Shown here: positions 28,202-35,978 of the stretch, one piece after another
Position numbering within the stretch: the stretch's first letter is position 1
Layout: each line of letters starts with the position of its first letter
DNA from: Caulobacter sp. AP07
GTDB lineage: Bacteria > Pseudomonadota > Alphaproteobacteria > Caulobacterales > Caulobacteraceae
Assembly: GCF_000281955.1 (NCBI RefSeq)
Contig: NZ_AKKF01000004.1
Span: 1-64,000, forward strand
DNA length: 64,000 nucleotides
Direction of reading: 5' to 3'
Program-made: the position numbers and the translations under genes
Notes under the pieces: model-generated
Seen by the model: the letters and a program-made list of their open reading frames with translations, nothing else
Told to the model about the DNA's origin: nothing
The model's database searches: none

Positions 28202-29149
28202 TCAGCTCTTCCGGTCGCGTCGCCACGCCGCCGGCGTCGCGCCGGTGAGCTTGCGGAAGGTCCGGCCGAAATGCACCGCATCGGCGAAGCCGGTGGCCTC
28301 GGCCACCTGGTCGAGCGAGTCGCGGGTGTCGATCAGCGGGGCCTGGGCGCGCCGGATGCGCCCATCGAGCTGCCAGCGATAGGGCGCCATCCCCGTCGAG
28401 GCCTTGAACGCCCGGCTGAAGTGCGATTGCGACAGGCCGGCCAGCGCCGCCAGATCGGCGAGGTCGACGCGCTCGGGCAGATGGGCGTCCAGATATTCGA
28501 CGACGCGCCGAAGCCGCCAGGGCGCCAGGCCCGCGCCGTCCGCGCCGGGCTCCGGCCGAGGGGCGAACAGCCGCGCCGTGATCGCGGCGGTCAAGCCGTC
28601 GCCATAGAGCTGGGTCGATGGATCGGGGTCGTTGACCGCCTCGGCGAGAAGCTTGACCAGCGTCCAGATGCGATCATCGGAAAAGCGCAGCCGCGGCGCG
28701 GCGGCCGCGTCGGTGTCGAATTCGCTGGCCAGCCGTTCGCCCAGCGCCGCGAAATCGAAGGCCAGGCTGGCGTCCTTCACGAAGCGCGAGTCGGCGGTGT
28801 AGCCCCACATCTCCACGCCGGCGGGAGCGAAGTCCAGGTGTCTGGGCGTGTAGCCGATCGGGCAGGGCTGGTCCTCGCGCAGACGGGGCTCGCAGGGGCT
28901 GCCGACTTCTTCCAGCACGGCGATGAGGCGGGTCTCGGTCTCGCCGTGCAGGTGATGCGCCACCCGGCCCATGCAGTGGAATTCGTTGACGTCGACGCGC
29001 ACGCCGTTCCACGCGCGCCGCGACACCGACAGGCTCAGCACGTTCTCGGGCAGGGGAGACAGGCGGTCGACGCGGGCGTCCAGGATGGTTCTCCGAGCGG
29101 TGAGAGGATCACGGATGGCGAAGTGTAGTCCAACACTTCGACGGGCCAA
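28202..29149 (-). CDS. AraC-family transcriptional regulator
   Basis: 315 residues. The C-terminal AraC DNA-binding domain has two helix-turn-helix units: VDLADLAALAGLSQSHFSRAFKASTGMAPYRWQL and DSLDQVAEATGFADAVHFGRTFRKLTGATPAAWRR. The N-terminal 190 residues are an unassigned effector or dimer domain. The start is a TTG without a good ribosome site, so the true start may differ. It lies 30 bp after moeA and 160 bp before the SnoaL-like gene, its most likely target. Confidence 0.88.
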   Translation of the reverse strand: MARRSVGLHFAIRDPLTARRTILDARVDRLSPLPENVLSLSVSRRAWNGVRVDVNEFHCMGRVAHHLHGETETRLIAVLEEVGSPCEPRLREDQPCPIGYTPRHLDFAPAGVEMWGYTADSRFVKDASLAFDFAALGERLASEFDTDAAAAPRLRFSDDRIWTLVKLLAEAVNDPDPSTQLYGDGLTAAITARLFAPRPEPGADGAGLAPWRLRRVVEYLDAHLPERVDLADLAALAGLSQSHFSRAFKASTGMAPYRWQLDGRIRRAQAPLIDTRDSLDQVAEATGFADAVHFGRTFRKLTGATPAAWRRDRKS

Positions 29150-29179
29150 GCGCCGTTCGGCGAGGAGGCTCTCTTCCCG

Positions 29180-30403
29180 CTAAGCCCGCGCCAGGGGCAG
29201 CAGGCTCACCACGTCCCCGATCCCCGCCGCCGCCTCGCCGGCCGGCCGGACCACCAGGCAGTCGGCGCGCGAGAACACGCCGATCAGCGACGAGTCCTGG
29301 TCGGGGAAGGGCGTGACCGTCACCCGCCCCAGGGCGTCGACGGCGCGGGCGGCGCGCATCCAGTGCTCGCGGGGGCCGTTGGCGGGCAGGGGCTGGGCCA
29401 GGACGCCGGCGGTGATCGGCAGGGCGGGATCGGCGCCGGACAGGGCGGCCAGCAGCGGGCGCAGGAACAGCTCGGCGCAGACCAGGGCCGAGGCCGGGTT
29501 GCCGGGCAGGCCCAGCACGCGCCGGCCGTCTCCCAGGGTTCCGAACCAGGTCGGCTTGCCGGGGCGCACGGCGACGGTCTCGACCCGCAGGGCCAGGCCC
29601 AGGGTCTCCAGGGCCGGCTTGACCAGGTCGTGGTCGCCGACCGAGGCCCCGCCGACCGTGACGATCAGGTCGGCCTGGGCGTCCTTCACGGCGGCGGCGA
29701 TGGCCGCCAGGTCGTCGGCCTGGGCCTTCAGCCGCACGGCCTCGCCGCCCCAGGCCCGGACCAGGGCCGCCAGGGCGAACGAGCCGGACTCGAAGATCTG
29801 GTCGGGGGCCGGCACGTGGCCGGGCGGGACCAGTTCGTCGCCGGTGGCCAGGATGGCGACGCGGGGGCGGCGGGCGACGTCCAGGCTGGGCCAGCCGGCG
29901 GCGGCGGCCAGGGCCAGGGTCCAGGCGTCGATGCGGGTCCCCGCCGTCAGCAGGACGTCGCCGGCGCGGAAGTCGCCGCCGGCCAGGCGGATGTTGCCGG
30001 GCGGCGGATCGCGGTCGATCTGGAAGGTCACGACGTCGCCGTCGCGCGCGGCGTTCTCCTGGATGACCACCAGGTCGGCGCCGGGCGGCACGGGGGCGCC
30101 GGTGAAGATCCGCACCGCCTGGCCGGCCTCGACGGGGCGGGCGTGGGCGCGGCCGGCGGCGCTTTCGCCGGCGATCCTGAAGCGAGCCCCGGGCGTCAGG
30201 TCAGCGCGGCGGATGGCCCAGCCGTCCATGGCCGAGGCGTCGAACGGCGGCTGGTCGCGATCGGCGACGACGGAGGCGGCCAGGACGCGGCCGACGCTCT
30301 TGGCCAGCTCGACCTCCTCGACACCCAGCAGGGTCGCGTCGGCCAGCATCCGGGCGCGGGCCTCGGCGACGGTGAGGTTCTTGAGTGGGGTGGGGGGTGT
30401 CAC
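29180..30403 (-). CDS. moeA: Molybdopterin molybdotransferase MoeA
   Basis: 407 residues. MoeA inserts molybdate into adenylylated molybdopterin to give Mo-cofactor. The sequence shows the PPFDASAMDGWAI motif, FTGAPVPPGADLVV, the MoaB/Mog-like domain with VAILATGDELV and VTVGGASVGDHD, and the C-terminal domain starting after VLGLPGNPASALV. No other Mo-cofactor gene is in the window. It ends 30 bp before the AraC gene. Confidence 0.96.
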   Translation of the reverse strand: MTPPTPLKNLTVAEARARMLADATLLGVEEVELAKSVGRVLAASVVADRDQPPFDASAMDGWAIRRADLTPGARFRIAGESAAGRAHARPVEAGQAVRIFTGAPVPPGADLVVIQENAARDGDVVTFQIDRDPPPGNIRLAGGDFRAGDVLLTAGTRIDAWTLALAAAAGWPSLDVARRPRVAILATGDELVPPGHVPAPDQIFESGSFALAALVRAWGGEAVRLKAQADDLAAIAAAVKDAQADLIVTVGGASVGDHDLVKPALETLGLALRVETVAVRPGKPTWFGTLGDGRRVLGLPGNPASALVCAELFLRPLLAALSGADPALPITAGVLAQPLPANGPREHWMRAARAVDALGRVTVTPFPDQDSSLIGVFSRADCLVVRPAGEAAAGIGDVVSLLPLARA

Positions 30404-30425
30404 GTGCTGCTCATCCCATCAAACC

Positions 30426-30527
30426 TTGTCATCCCGGAAAGCGCGTAGCGCTTATCCGGGACCGCCGGAAGCGCATGCGCTCAGGCGTCGGTCCCGGATC
30501 TTCGCTGCGCTTCGTCCGGGATGACAA
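30426..30527. repeat. Palindromic element, type A copy 2
   Basis: Perfect 13-bp ends TTGTCATCCCGGA (30426-30438) and TCCGGGATGACAA (30515-30527) with the inner ATCCGGGACCG / CGGTCCCGGAT-like pairing. It starts 22 bp upstream of the moeA start, between moeA and fpr. Confidence 0.93.
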
Positions 30528-30555
30528 GTTGAGGGTGCGCTATGCGGACCGGAAA

Positions 30556-31383
30556 CTACCCGACGAACGCCCGCTCGATCACGAAGTCGCCCGGCTCGGC
30601 GTTGGAGCCTTCCTTCAGCCCGTGGGCTTCCAGCAGGGCGGCGGTGTCCTTGATCATCGCCATCGAGCCGCAGAGCATGGCGCGGTCGTGCTCGGGGTCG
30701 AACTTCACGCCGTCGATCTCGAGGTCGCGGAACAGCTGGCCGCTCTCGATCAGGTCGGTGAACCGGCCCTGGCGCTCGAACGGCTCGCGGGTGACGGTGG
30801 GGTAATAGACCAGCTGGGCCTTGGCCTCGTCGCCGACCAGCGGGTCGTCGTGGATCTCCGAGGTGAACAGGTCGCGATAGGCCAGTTCCTGCACTTCGCG
30901 CACGCCGTGGGCGACGATCACCCGCTCGAAGCGGCTGTAGGCGTCGGGGTCGCGGGCCACGGCCAGCCAGGGGGCCAGGCCCGTGCCGGTGCCGAACAGG
31001 AACAGGCGCTTGCCCGGGCGCACCGCGTCCAGCACCAGGGTGCCGGTCGGCTTCTTGCCCAGCAGCACCGGGTCGCCGGGCTGAATCTGTTGCAGGCGCG
31101 AGGTCAGGGGGCCGTCGGGCACCTTGATCGAGAAGAATTCCAGCTCCTCGGCGAAGCTGGGCGAGCCGATCGAATAGGCGCGCAGGATCGGCTTCTTCTC
31201 GCCCAGTTCCTCGCGCGGCGGCAGGCCGATCATCACGAACTCGCCGGAGCGGAAGCGGAAGCTGGCCGGGCGGGTGATGGCGAAGCTGAACAGGCGGTCC
31301 GTCCAGTGCTTGACCCACAGCACGGTCTCGGTGTGCTGGGCGGCTTCCTTCACGGGCGCGATGGTCGTCTCTATGGCCGTCAT
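30556..31383 (-). CDS. fpr: Ferredoxin-NADP(+) reductase (Fpr type)
   Basis: 275 residues, normal for bacterial FPR. The enzyme moves electrons between NADPH and ferredoxin or flavodoxin, often under oxidative stress. FAD-binding RAYSIGSPSF, FSIKVPDGPLTSRLQ, NADP-binding FGTGTGLAPWLAV, and the C-terminal LCGSMAMIKD plus terminal FVG are clear. ATG 31383 is chosen because family homology begins there; 26 residues upstream are non-homologous. Confidence 0.94.
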   Translation of the reverse strand: MTAIETTIAPVKEAAQHTETVLWVKHWTDRLFSFAITRPASFRFRSGEFVMIGLPPREELGEKKPILRAYSIGSPSFAEELEFFSIKVPDGPLTSRLQQIQPGDPVLLGKKPTGTLVLDAVRPGKRLFLFGTGTGLAPWLAVARDPDAYSRFERVIVAHGVREVQELAYRDLFTSEIHDDPLVGDEAKAQLVYYPTVTREPFERQGRFTDLIESGQLFRDLEIDGVKFDPEHDRAMLCGSMAMIKDTAALLEAHGLKEGSNAEPGDFVIERAFVG

Positions 31384-31683
31384 GCTTTGCGTCTTCTTGA
31401 GTCCTGGCCGCGTCCGTCCCGAAAGAGAACAGGCGCGCGCGATTTCAAAGGGCGTCGCCACGGCCCTGAAGCGACGTTTGTCTCATGTGAGCAGAGCCGG
31501 CCCGATGTCAACTTTCGTGGTCTGAAAGCGCGTTGAGAAAATCTTCCCCAAAACGGTCAAAAAGCGCGGCGCCTGTTTTTTGAACCGTGTCAAAATTGTG
31601 ATTGCCGCCTCCCGAAACCGGGCGCACTCTTCCCGTCGCTTCGTTTGTCCAGTGGACGCGAAGCCAACGATACGGAGGAACGT
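31384..31683. promoter_or_regulatory. Divergent fpr / lipoprotein intergenic region
   Basis: 300 bp without a gene, holding the promoters of fpr (leftward) and the small lipoprotein gene (rightward). A perfect 10-bp palindrome CTCATGTGAG is at 31482-31491, and the half nearer the lipoprotein gene is AT-rich. No regulator can be named. Confidence 0.4.
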
Positions 31684-32073
31684 ATGCGGGTAAGGTTCGT
31701 AAAGGCCGCCGCGGCGGCCAGTCTGTTAGCGTTAAGCGTAGCTGCCTGCGGGCAGGAAACGGGACCTGCGTCTCAAAAGGCCCAGTCGGTGTCTCTGGAA
31801 GGCAAGGCGGTCACGGCCTCGGGCTGTGTCCGACCGGTGGAATCGACGTCGTGCATCGTGGTTCGCGGCCCAGGCGGCGGCTACTACGACATCTCCGGAG
31901 CTTCGCCGGCCCCCGATCCCAGCAAGGGCGTGGCGGTTTCGCTGCGAGGCCGGGACAACGGCAAGAACACCGAGTGCGGGCGCCAGCTCGACGACGTGAA
32001 GTGGTCGTATCTCAACATCCAATGCGCGGCGCTGACGACCGCGCCGGCGACGACGCCGGAAAAGGCCGGCTGA
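31684..32073 (+). CDS. Small lipoprotein of unknown function
   Basis: 129 residues. A type II signal peptide ends in lipobox SVAAC (about Cys21), so the protein is lipid-anchored. The mature part has a likely beta-rich domain with VTASGCVRPVESTSCIVV and four further Cys, consistent with disulfides in the periplasm. The start has a strong GGAGGA ribosome site. No family was recognised. Confidence 0.82.
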   Translation: MRVRFVKAAAAASLLALSVAACGQETGPASQKAQSVSLEGKAVTASGCVRPVESTSCIVVRGPGGGYYDISGASPAPDPSKGVAVSLRGRDNGKNTECGRQLDDVKWSYLNIQCAALTTAPATTPEKAG

Positions 32074-32081
32074 CCGTCTCA

Positions 32082-32124
32082 AGGCTCGCCGGAGCCCGGA
32101 CCAGTCCGGGTCTTCGACGAGCCT
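32082..32124 (+). terminator. Nested hairpin after the lipoprotein gene
   Basis: Outer AGGCTCG (32082-32088) / CGAGCCT (32118-32124) and inner CCCGGAC-CA-GTCCGGG (32095-32110). There is no T tract, so it may be a Rho-dependent or stabilising structure rather than a classical terminator. Confidence 0.45.
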
Positions 32125-32126
32125 GA

Positions 32127-32500
32127 GCTATATCTCGACGCTCCGGCGCGGGGTCGAGGGCGCGAACCTTGCCGCTGGATGGCCGGCCCTGGGTCGGGTC
32201 TGGCCCGGGTCTGGCGACGTCGGCATGACGCGGTCCCTCCGGGGCGGGGTGGCTGGGCGTCCAGCTCTCGTCCATTGCTCGCGCGCCTGAACCTTACGAC
32301 CCTGAACCCTGCGAAAACGTCCGCCGGATACGCCCCCGGACAGGCCCCCGGACATGCCCGTCGGGCGGAACGGTCGTAGAACCCGCGCCGACCCCGCACT
32401 GGGCCGCTTGCCGGGCTCGAACGACCCTGCTAAACGACGCGGCTCTGGCGATGAGACCAACGCGCTGGCGGGCCGCAAAGGCCTACCGGCGCGCTGTTCA
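32127..32500. other. Non-coding stretch, nothing recognised
   Basis: About 370 bp between the lipoprotein hairpin and the tRNA-Trp promoter. Overlapping minus-strand frames are open but have no ribosome site, motif or plausible protein composition. I see no gene here. Confidence 0.5.
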
Positions 32501-32529
32501 TTGTCAGAAAGCCAAGATTCCCCCTAAAG
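32501..32529 (+). promoter_or_regulatory. Predicted promoter for tRNA-Trp-secE-nusG
   Basis: TTGTCA (32501-32506), 17-bp spacer, CTAAAG (32524-32529), 15 bp before the tRNA. The -10 resembles the Caulobacter GCTANAWC type. Confidence 0.55.
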
Positions 32530-32544
32530 GGATCGCGGTTCCGC

Positions 32545-32620
32545 AGGAGTGTAGCTCAGCTGGTAGAGCATCGGTCTCCAAAACCGAGGGTCGTGGGTTC
32601 GAGTCCCTCCACTCCTGCCA
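32545..32620 (+). tRNA. tRNA-Trp (anticodon CCA)
   Basis: 76 bases including an encoded CCA end. Acceptor stem AGGAGTG/CACTCCT pairs perfectly, the D arm has TAGCTCAGCTGGTAGAGCA, the anticodon arm is TCGGT-CTCCAAA-ACCGA with CCA at 34-36, and the T loop is TTCGAGT. It precedes secE as in many proteobacteria. Confidence 0.97.
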
Positions 32621-32685
32621 CTATATGTCATCGGTCGGCCCGGCTTCTCGGGCTGCCCCACCGAAAGTCGCGAGCCTTCTAAGTC

Positions 32686-33009
32686 ATGGCCAGGAAACCG
32701 GGTTCGAGCCCGTCAGCGATCAAGAGCCGCGCCGCCAAGACGGCGGCGGCGCTCGCGCCCGCGGGTCAGGCGTCCAGCGCCCTGGCCAAGGCTCCGGCCG
32801 CGCCGAAGAAGCCTATCAATCCTTTGCAGTTCGCCCGTGAAGTGCGCGCCGAGGCCCGCAAGATCACCTGGACCACCCGCAAGGAGACCTGGATCACCTC
32901 GGTGATGGTCTTCATCATGGTGGTGATCACGGCGCTGTTCTTCACCTTCGCCGACTGGCTGCTGGGCATGGGCGCAAACCTGCTCCTCAAGTTCGCCGCG
33001 GGAAATTAA
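32686..33009 (+). CDS. secE: Preprotein translocase subunit SecE
   Basis: 107 residues. SecE clamps the SecY channel. A Lys/Ala-rich cytoplasmic extension (1-45) is followed by the family motif FAREVRAEARKITWTTRKETWITSVMVFIM and a single transmembrane helix, the short one-helix form. It lies 65 bp after tRNA-Trp and 5 bp before nusG. Confidence 0.96.
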   Translation: MARKPGSSPSAIKSRAAKTAAALAPAGQASSALAKAPAAPKKPINPLQFAREVRAEARKITWTTRKETWITSVMVFIMVVITALFFTFADWLLGMGANLLLKFAAGN

Positions 33010-33014
33010 GCACC

Positions 33015-33572
33015 ATGAGCACCGACACCGCGTCCAACCCGAACCACAAGTGGTACATCGTCCACGCCTACTCGAACTTCGAGAAGAAGGTGGCCGAGAG
33101 CATCCGCGAACAGGCCAAGAGCCACGGTCTGGAAGACAGCTTCTCCGAGATCCTGGTGCCCACCGAGGACGTCGTCGAGATCCGTCGCGGCCGCAAGGTC
33201 AACGCCGAGCGCAAGTTCTTCCCCGGCTACGTGCTGGTGAAGATGAACCTGACGGACGAAGCCTACCACCTGATCAAGAACACCCCGAAGGTCACCGGCT
33301 TCCTGGGCAGCGCGTCCAAGCCGCAGCCGGTGTCGGAAAAGGAAGTCCAGCGCATCGTCGGCGCGATCGAGGAAGGCGTCGAGCGTCCCAAGACGGTCGT
33401 GCTGTTCGAGATCGGCGAGAACGTCCGCGTCACCGACGGCCCGTTCGCCAGCTTCAACGGCTCGGTCGAGCAGGTCGACGAGGAGCGGGCCCGCCTGCGC
33501 GTCACCGTCTCGATCTTCGGCCGCGCCACCCCGGTGGAACTGGAATACAGCCAGGTCGAGAAGATCGCCTAG
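33015..33572 (+). CDS. nusG: Transcription termination/antitermination protein NusG
   Basis: 185 residues. NusG binds RNA polymerase and Rho or ribosomes. The NGN domain begins KWYIVHAYSNFEKKVAESI and includes FFPGYVLVKM; the KOW domain is GENVRVTDGPFASFNG. Last gene of the secE-nusG unit, followed by a terminator at 33598-33629; rplK is 6 kb downstream instead of adjacent. Confidence 0.98.
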   Translation: MSTDTASNPNHKWYIVHAYSNFEKKVAESIREQAKSHGLEDSFSEILVPTEDVVEIRRGRKVNAERKFFPGYVLVKMNLTDEAYHLIKNTPKVTGFLGSASKPQPVSEKEVQRIVGAIEEGVERPKTVVLFEIGENVRVTDGPFASFNGSVEQVDEERARLRVTVSIFGRATPVELEYSQVEKIA

Positions 33573-33597
33573 GGGCGCTTTCACCGTCGAACTTTCG

Positions 33598-33629
33598 AAA
33601 ACCCCGCGCTCGCAAGGCGCGGGGTTTTT
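33598..33629 (+). terminator. Rho-independent terminator after nusG
   Basis: AAAACCCCGCGC / GCGCGGGGTTTTT stem with a 7-base loop, 26 bp after the nusG stop. Confidence 0.92.
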
Positions 33630-33656
33630 GCTGTGCGGCGTTGACGTGTCGCCTAT

Positions 33657-33683
33657 AATATAGCTACATGGCAATATAGCTAC
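33657..33683. promoter_or_regulatory. ArsR operator candidate, 11-bp direct repeats
   Basis: AATATAGCTAC at 33657-33667 and 33673-33683 overlaps a TATAAT -10-like box at 33654-33659, directly before the ArsR gene. Each repeat contains the palindrome TAGCTA. This is consistent with autorepression. Confidence 0.55.
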
Positions 33684-33695
33684 GAGGCGATGTTC

Positions 33696-34061
33696 ATGCC
33701 CTCCGTTCCGACCCAGCAGCTCGACCGTGTCTTCGCCGCCCTGGCCGACCCGACCCGGCGGGCGATCCTGGCGCGGCTGTCGCTGGGCGAGGCGACGGTG
33801 AACGACCTGGTCGAGCCCTTCGCCCTGGCCCAGCCCACCATCTCCAAGCACCTGAAGGTGCTGGAAGGCGCCGGCCTGGTGTCGCGCGGACGCAGCGCCC
33901 AGTTCCGTCCCGTGCGCCTGGAGGCCGCGCCCCTGGAGGACGTGGCCCAATGGATCGGCGGCTACCGCCGGTTCTGGGCGGAAAGCCACGACCGCCTCGA
34001 CGCCTATGTGAAAACCCTGCAAGCCGAGGAGACCTCGCATGACGCCCCCCGCGACGACTGA
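33696..34061 (+). CDS. ArsR-family regulator (paired with AHSA1/SRPBCC gene)
   Basis: 121 residues. Winged helix with VFAALADPTRRAILARLSLGEATVNDLVEPFALAQPTISKHLKVLEGAGLV and wing RGRSAQFRPVRL, then a C-terminal WIGGYRRFW helix typical of regulators paired with AHSA1 proteins. ATG 33696 is preferred over 33690 because it gives correct spacing to GAGG. It overlaps the next gene by 23 bp in another frame. Confidence 0.92.
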   Translation: MPSVPTQQLDRVFAALADPTRRAILARLSLGEATVNDLVEPFALAQPTISKHLKVLEGAGLVSRGRSAQFRPVRLEAAPLEDVAQWIGGYRRFWAESHDRLDAYVKTLQAEETSHDAPRDD

Positions 34062-34524
34062 ACCTGAAGCCGCCCGCCAGATCATCATCACCCGCCAGTT
34101 CGACGCCCCGGCCCGCATCCTGTTCCTGGCCCACAGCAAGCCCGAGCACGTCATGAAATGGTTCGGTCCGGTGGGCTGGCCGCTGACGACCTGCGACATG
34201 GATTTCCGGGTCGGCGGCCGCTACCACTTCGCCATGACCGGCCCTGACGGCGAGCCGGGCCCGCCGTTCGGCGGCGAGTATCTCGCGATCGAGCCGGACC
34301 GGCGGATCGTCTACAGCAACGGCTTCAAGAAGCCTGGCTCGCCCCGCTTCGTGGTCGAGATCACCTTCGAGGAGGCCGGTGGCAAGACGACCCTGACGTC
34401 GGTCTCCACCTTCGACTCCGTGGCGGTGCGCGACGAATACGCCGCGATGGGCTTCAAGGAAGGCACGGAGTCGGGCCTGGATCAGTTGGCCGATGTGGTC
34501 GCGGCGCTGAAGACCGAGGCCTGA
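34039..34524 (+). CDS. SRPBCC/AHSA1-domain protein
   Basis: 161 residues. START/Bet v 1-like fold with the AHSA1 signature: ITRQFDAPARILFLAHSKPEHVMKWFGP, DFRVGGRYHFAMTGPDG, LTSVSTFDS and the C-terminal GLDQLADVVAAL. Such proteins bind hydrophobic ligands and often form operons with an ArsR regulator, exactly as here (23-bp overlap). Ligand unknown. Confidence 0.9.
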   Translation: MTPPATTEPEAARQIIITRQFDAPARILFLAHSKPEHVMKWFGPVGWPLTTCDMDFRVGGRYHFAMTGPDGEPGPPFGGEYLAIEPDRRIVYSNGFKKPGSPRFVVEITFEEAGGKTTLTSVSTFDSVAVRDEYAAMGFKEGTESGLDQLADVVAALKTEA

Positions 34525-34534
34525 GGCGCAATCT

Positions 34535-34601
34535 GGGGACACACACTCACCGCGAGGCCTCGCCAGGTTCGCAAGGCATCCGGGGGTGAGTGTGTGTCCC
34601 C
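34535..34601. repeat. Palindromic element, type F
   Basis: Perfect 17-bp ends, GGGGACACACACTCACC (34535-34551) and its complement (34585-34601), with an internal 12-bp palindrome GCGAGGCCTCGC (34552-34563). Its ends resemble the 26-bp type G palindromes (GGGGACA...TGTCCCC). Confidence 0.85.
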
Positions 34602-34620
34602 CGTTCCTGCATCGACCTTT

Positions 34621-34668
34621 CACCCGACCTCGCTCCGCGAAGCCACCCTCTCCCGCAAGGGGAGAGGG
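34621..34668. repeat. Palindromic element, type C half copy
   Basis: Matches the right end of type C: CACCCGACC, a short hairpin (TCGCTCCGCGA), then CCACCCTCTCCC-GCAAG-GGGAGAGGG (end hairpin 34646-34668). The left half is missing; a type F palindrome lies there instead. It abuts the stop codon of the HxlR gene. Confidence 0.85.
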
Positions 34669-34669
34669 A

Positions 34670-35128
34670 TCAGAGTTCTGAAAACCCCACGCCCGGCCGG
34701 GCCTCGACGTCGCGCGCCGTGACGTTCTCGCCGCATTCCGAGCAGACCTGCACCGGCTGGAAGTCGCAGCCGCAGCCCTTGTGGCGGCGCACCACGGGCG
34801 GCCCCGCCTGGCCGGCATAGTGGTCGTCGCCGAACCGGGCGATGGCCAGGATCACCGGATGCAGCTCCAGCCCCTTGGCGGTCAGCCGGTATTCGTGGCG
34901 CGGCGGGTTGTGCTGGTAGGCCTCGCGGCGCAGCACACCTTCCTCGACCAGCACCCGCAGGCGATCGGTGACGATGGTGCGCGAGATGCCCAGGCGCGCC
35001 TGGAAGGCCTCGAACCGCCGCACGCCCAGGAAGCAATCGCGCAGGATCATCAGCGTCCAGCGGTCGCCGATCACCGCCAGCGACCGGGCGATCGAACACG
35101 GCTGATCGGCCAGGGCGTCCCACTTCAT
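34670..35128 (-). CDS. HxlR-family transcriptional regulator
   Basis: 152 residues. HxlR winged helix: PCSIARSLAVIGDRWTLMILRDCFLGVRRFEAFQARLGISRTIVTDRLRVLVEEGVL and EYRLTAKGLELHPVI. The tail has Cys pairs (GCGCD and CSECGE) that could bind zinc. It is divergent from the SDR-DsbA-amidase block and an IR in the shared gap is the likely operator. Confidence 0.92.
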   Translation of the reverse strand: MKWDALADQPCSIARSLAVIGDRWTLMILRDCFLGVRRFEAFQARLGISRTIVTDRLRVLVEEGVLRREAYQHNPPRHEYRLTAKGLELHPVILAIARFGDDHYAGQAGPPVVRRHKGCGCDFQPVQVCSECGENVTARDVEARPGVGFSEL

Positions 35129-35162
35129 GTCGCGTCTCGCATCGCCATGTCTTCAGACTGCC

Positions 35163-35184
35163 ATTGACTCGGTACAGATTCAAT
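35163..35184. promoter_or_regulatory. Putative HxlR operator
   Basis: ATTGACTC, 6-bp spacer, GATTCAAT: an inverted repeat with 7 of 8 pairs, midway between the divergent HxlR and SDR genes. Both arms contain GANTC sites (GACTC, GATTC). Confidence 0.5.
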
Positions 35185-35222
35185 ACGAACGATGGGAGAA
35201 ACAAGCACGGAGGAGACGCGAC

Positions 35223-35969
35223 ATGGCCATCGAACCTGTTTCCAAGGGCGTCTGCCTGGTGGTCGGCGCGGGCGACGGCGTCGGCGGGGCGATCGCCCGG
35301 GCCTTCGCCGCCAAGGGCCTGGAGGTCTGCGTCACCCGCCGGCCACGCCATCTGGACCAGCTGGAGGCCCTGGCCGAGCAGATCCGCGCCGCGGGCGGCC
35401 GGGCCCGCGCCTATGGCGTCGACGCCCGCCAGGAGGCCGACATGGTGGCGCTGTTCGAGACCATCGAGCGCGAGGTCGGGCCGCTGGAGGTGGTGGTCTT
35501 CAACATCGGGGCCAATGTGCGCTTCGGGATCGCCGAGACCACGGCCCAGGTGTTCAGCAAGGTCTGGGAGATGGCCTGTTTCGCCGGCTTCCTGACCGGA
35601 CGCGAGGCGGCTAAGGCCATGGTCCCGCGCGGCCGGGGCTCGATCCTGTTCACCGGGGCCAGCGCCTCCCTGCGCGGCAAGGAGGGCTTCGCCGCCTTCG
35701 CCTCGGCCAAGGCCGGCCTGCGGGCCGTGGCCCAGAGCCTGGCGCGCGAGCTGGGCCCCAGGGGCGTGCACGTGGCCCACGTGGTGATCGACGGGGCCAT
35801 CGACGGGGTCTTCACCCGCTCGATACGCGACGACGTCGAGGGGCTGCTGGCCCGCGACGAGATCCTCAAGCCCGACGAGATCGCTCAAAGCTTCGTCTGG
35901 CTGCACGAGCAGGGGCGGTCGGCCTGGACCCACGAACTGGACCTGCGCCCCTGGGCCGAGACCTGGTGA
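35223..35969 (+). CDS. SDR-family protein with altered catalytic Tyr
   Basis: 248 residues. Short-chain dehydrogenase fold with VVGAGDGVGGAIARAFA, DARQE, FNIGAN and the Ser-bearing FTGASASLRGKEGF. The YxxxK site reads FAAFASAKAGLRA, with Phe where Tyr is usual; the Lys is kept. Activity may therefore be altered. A strong GGAGGAG ribosome site precedes ATG 35223. It is followed by the DsbA-like gene after 9 bp; likely HxlR-controlled. Confidence 0.88.
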   Translation: MAIEPVSKGVCLVVGAGDGVGGAIARAFAAKGLEVCVTRRPRHLDQLEALAEQIRAAGGRARAYGVDARQEADMVALFETIEREVGPLEVVVFNIGANVRFGIAETTAQVFSKVWEMACFAGFLTGREAAKAMVPRGRGSILFTGASASLRGKEGFAAFASAKAGLRAVAQSLARELGPRGVHVAHVVIDGAIDGVFTRSIRDDVEGLLARDEILKPDEIAQSFVWLHEQGRSAWTHELDLRPWAETW

Positions 35970-35978
35970 GGACGCGAC

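Noticed and set aside
32079-32478. Overlapping minus-strand frames before tRNA-Trp
   Set aside because: Two different frames are open over the same bases, neither with a ribosome site or recognisable pattern.
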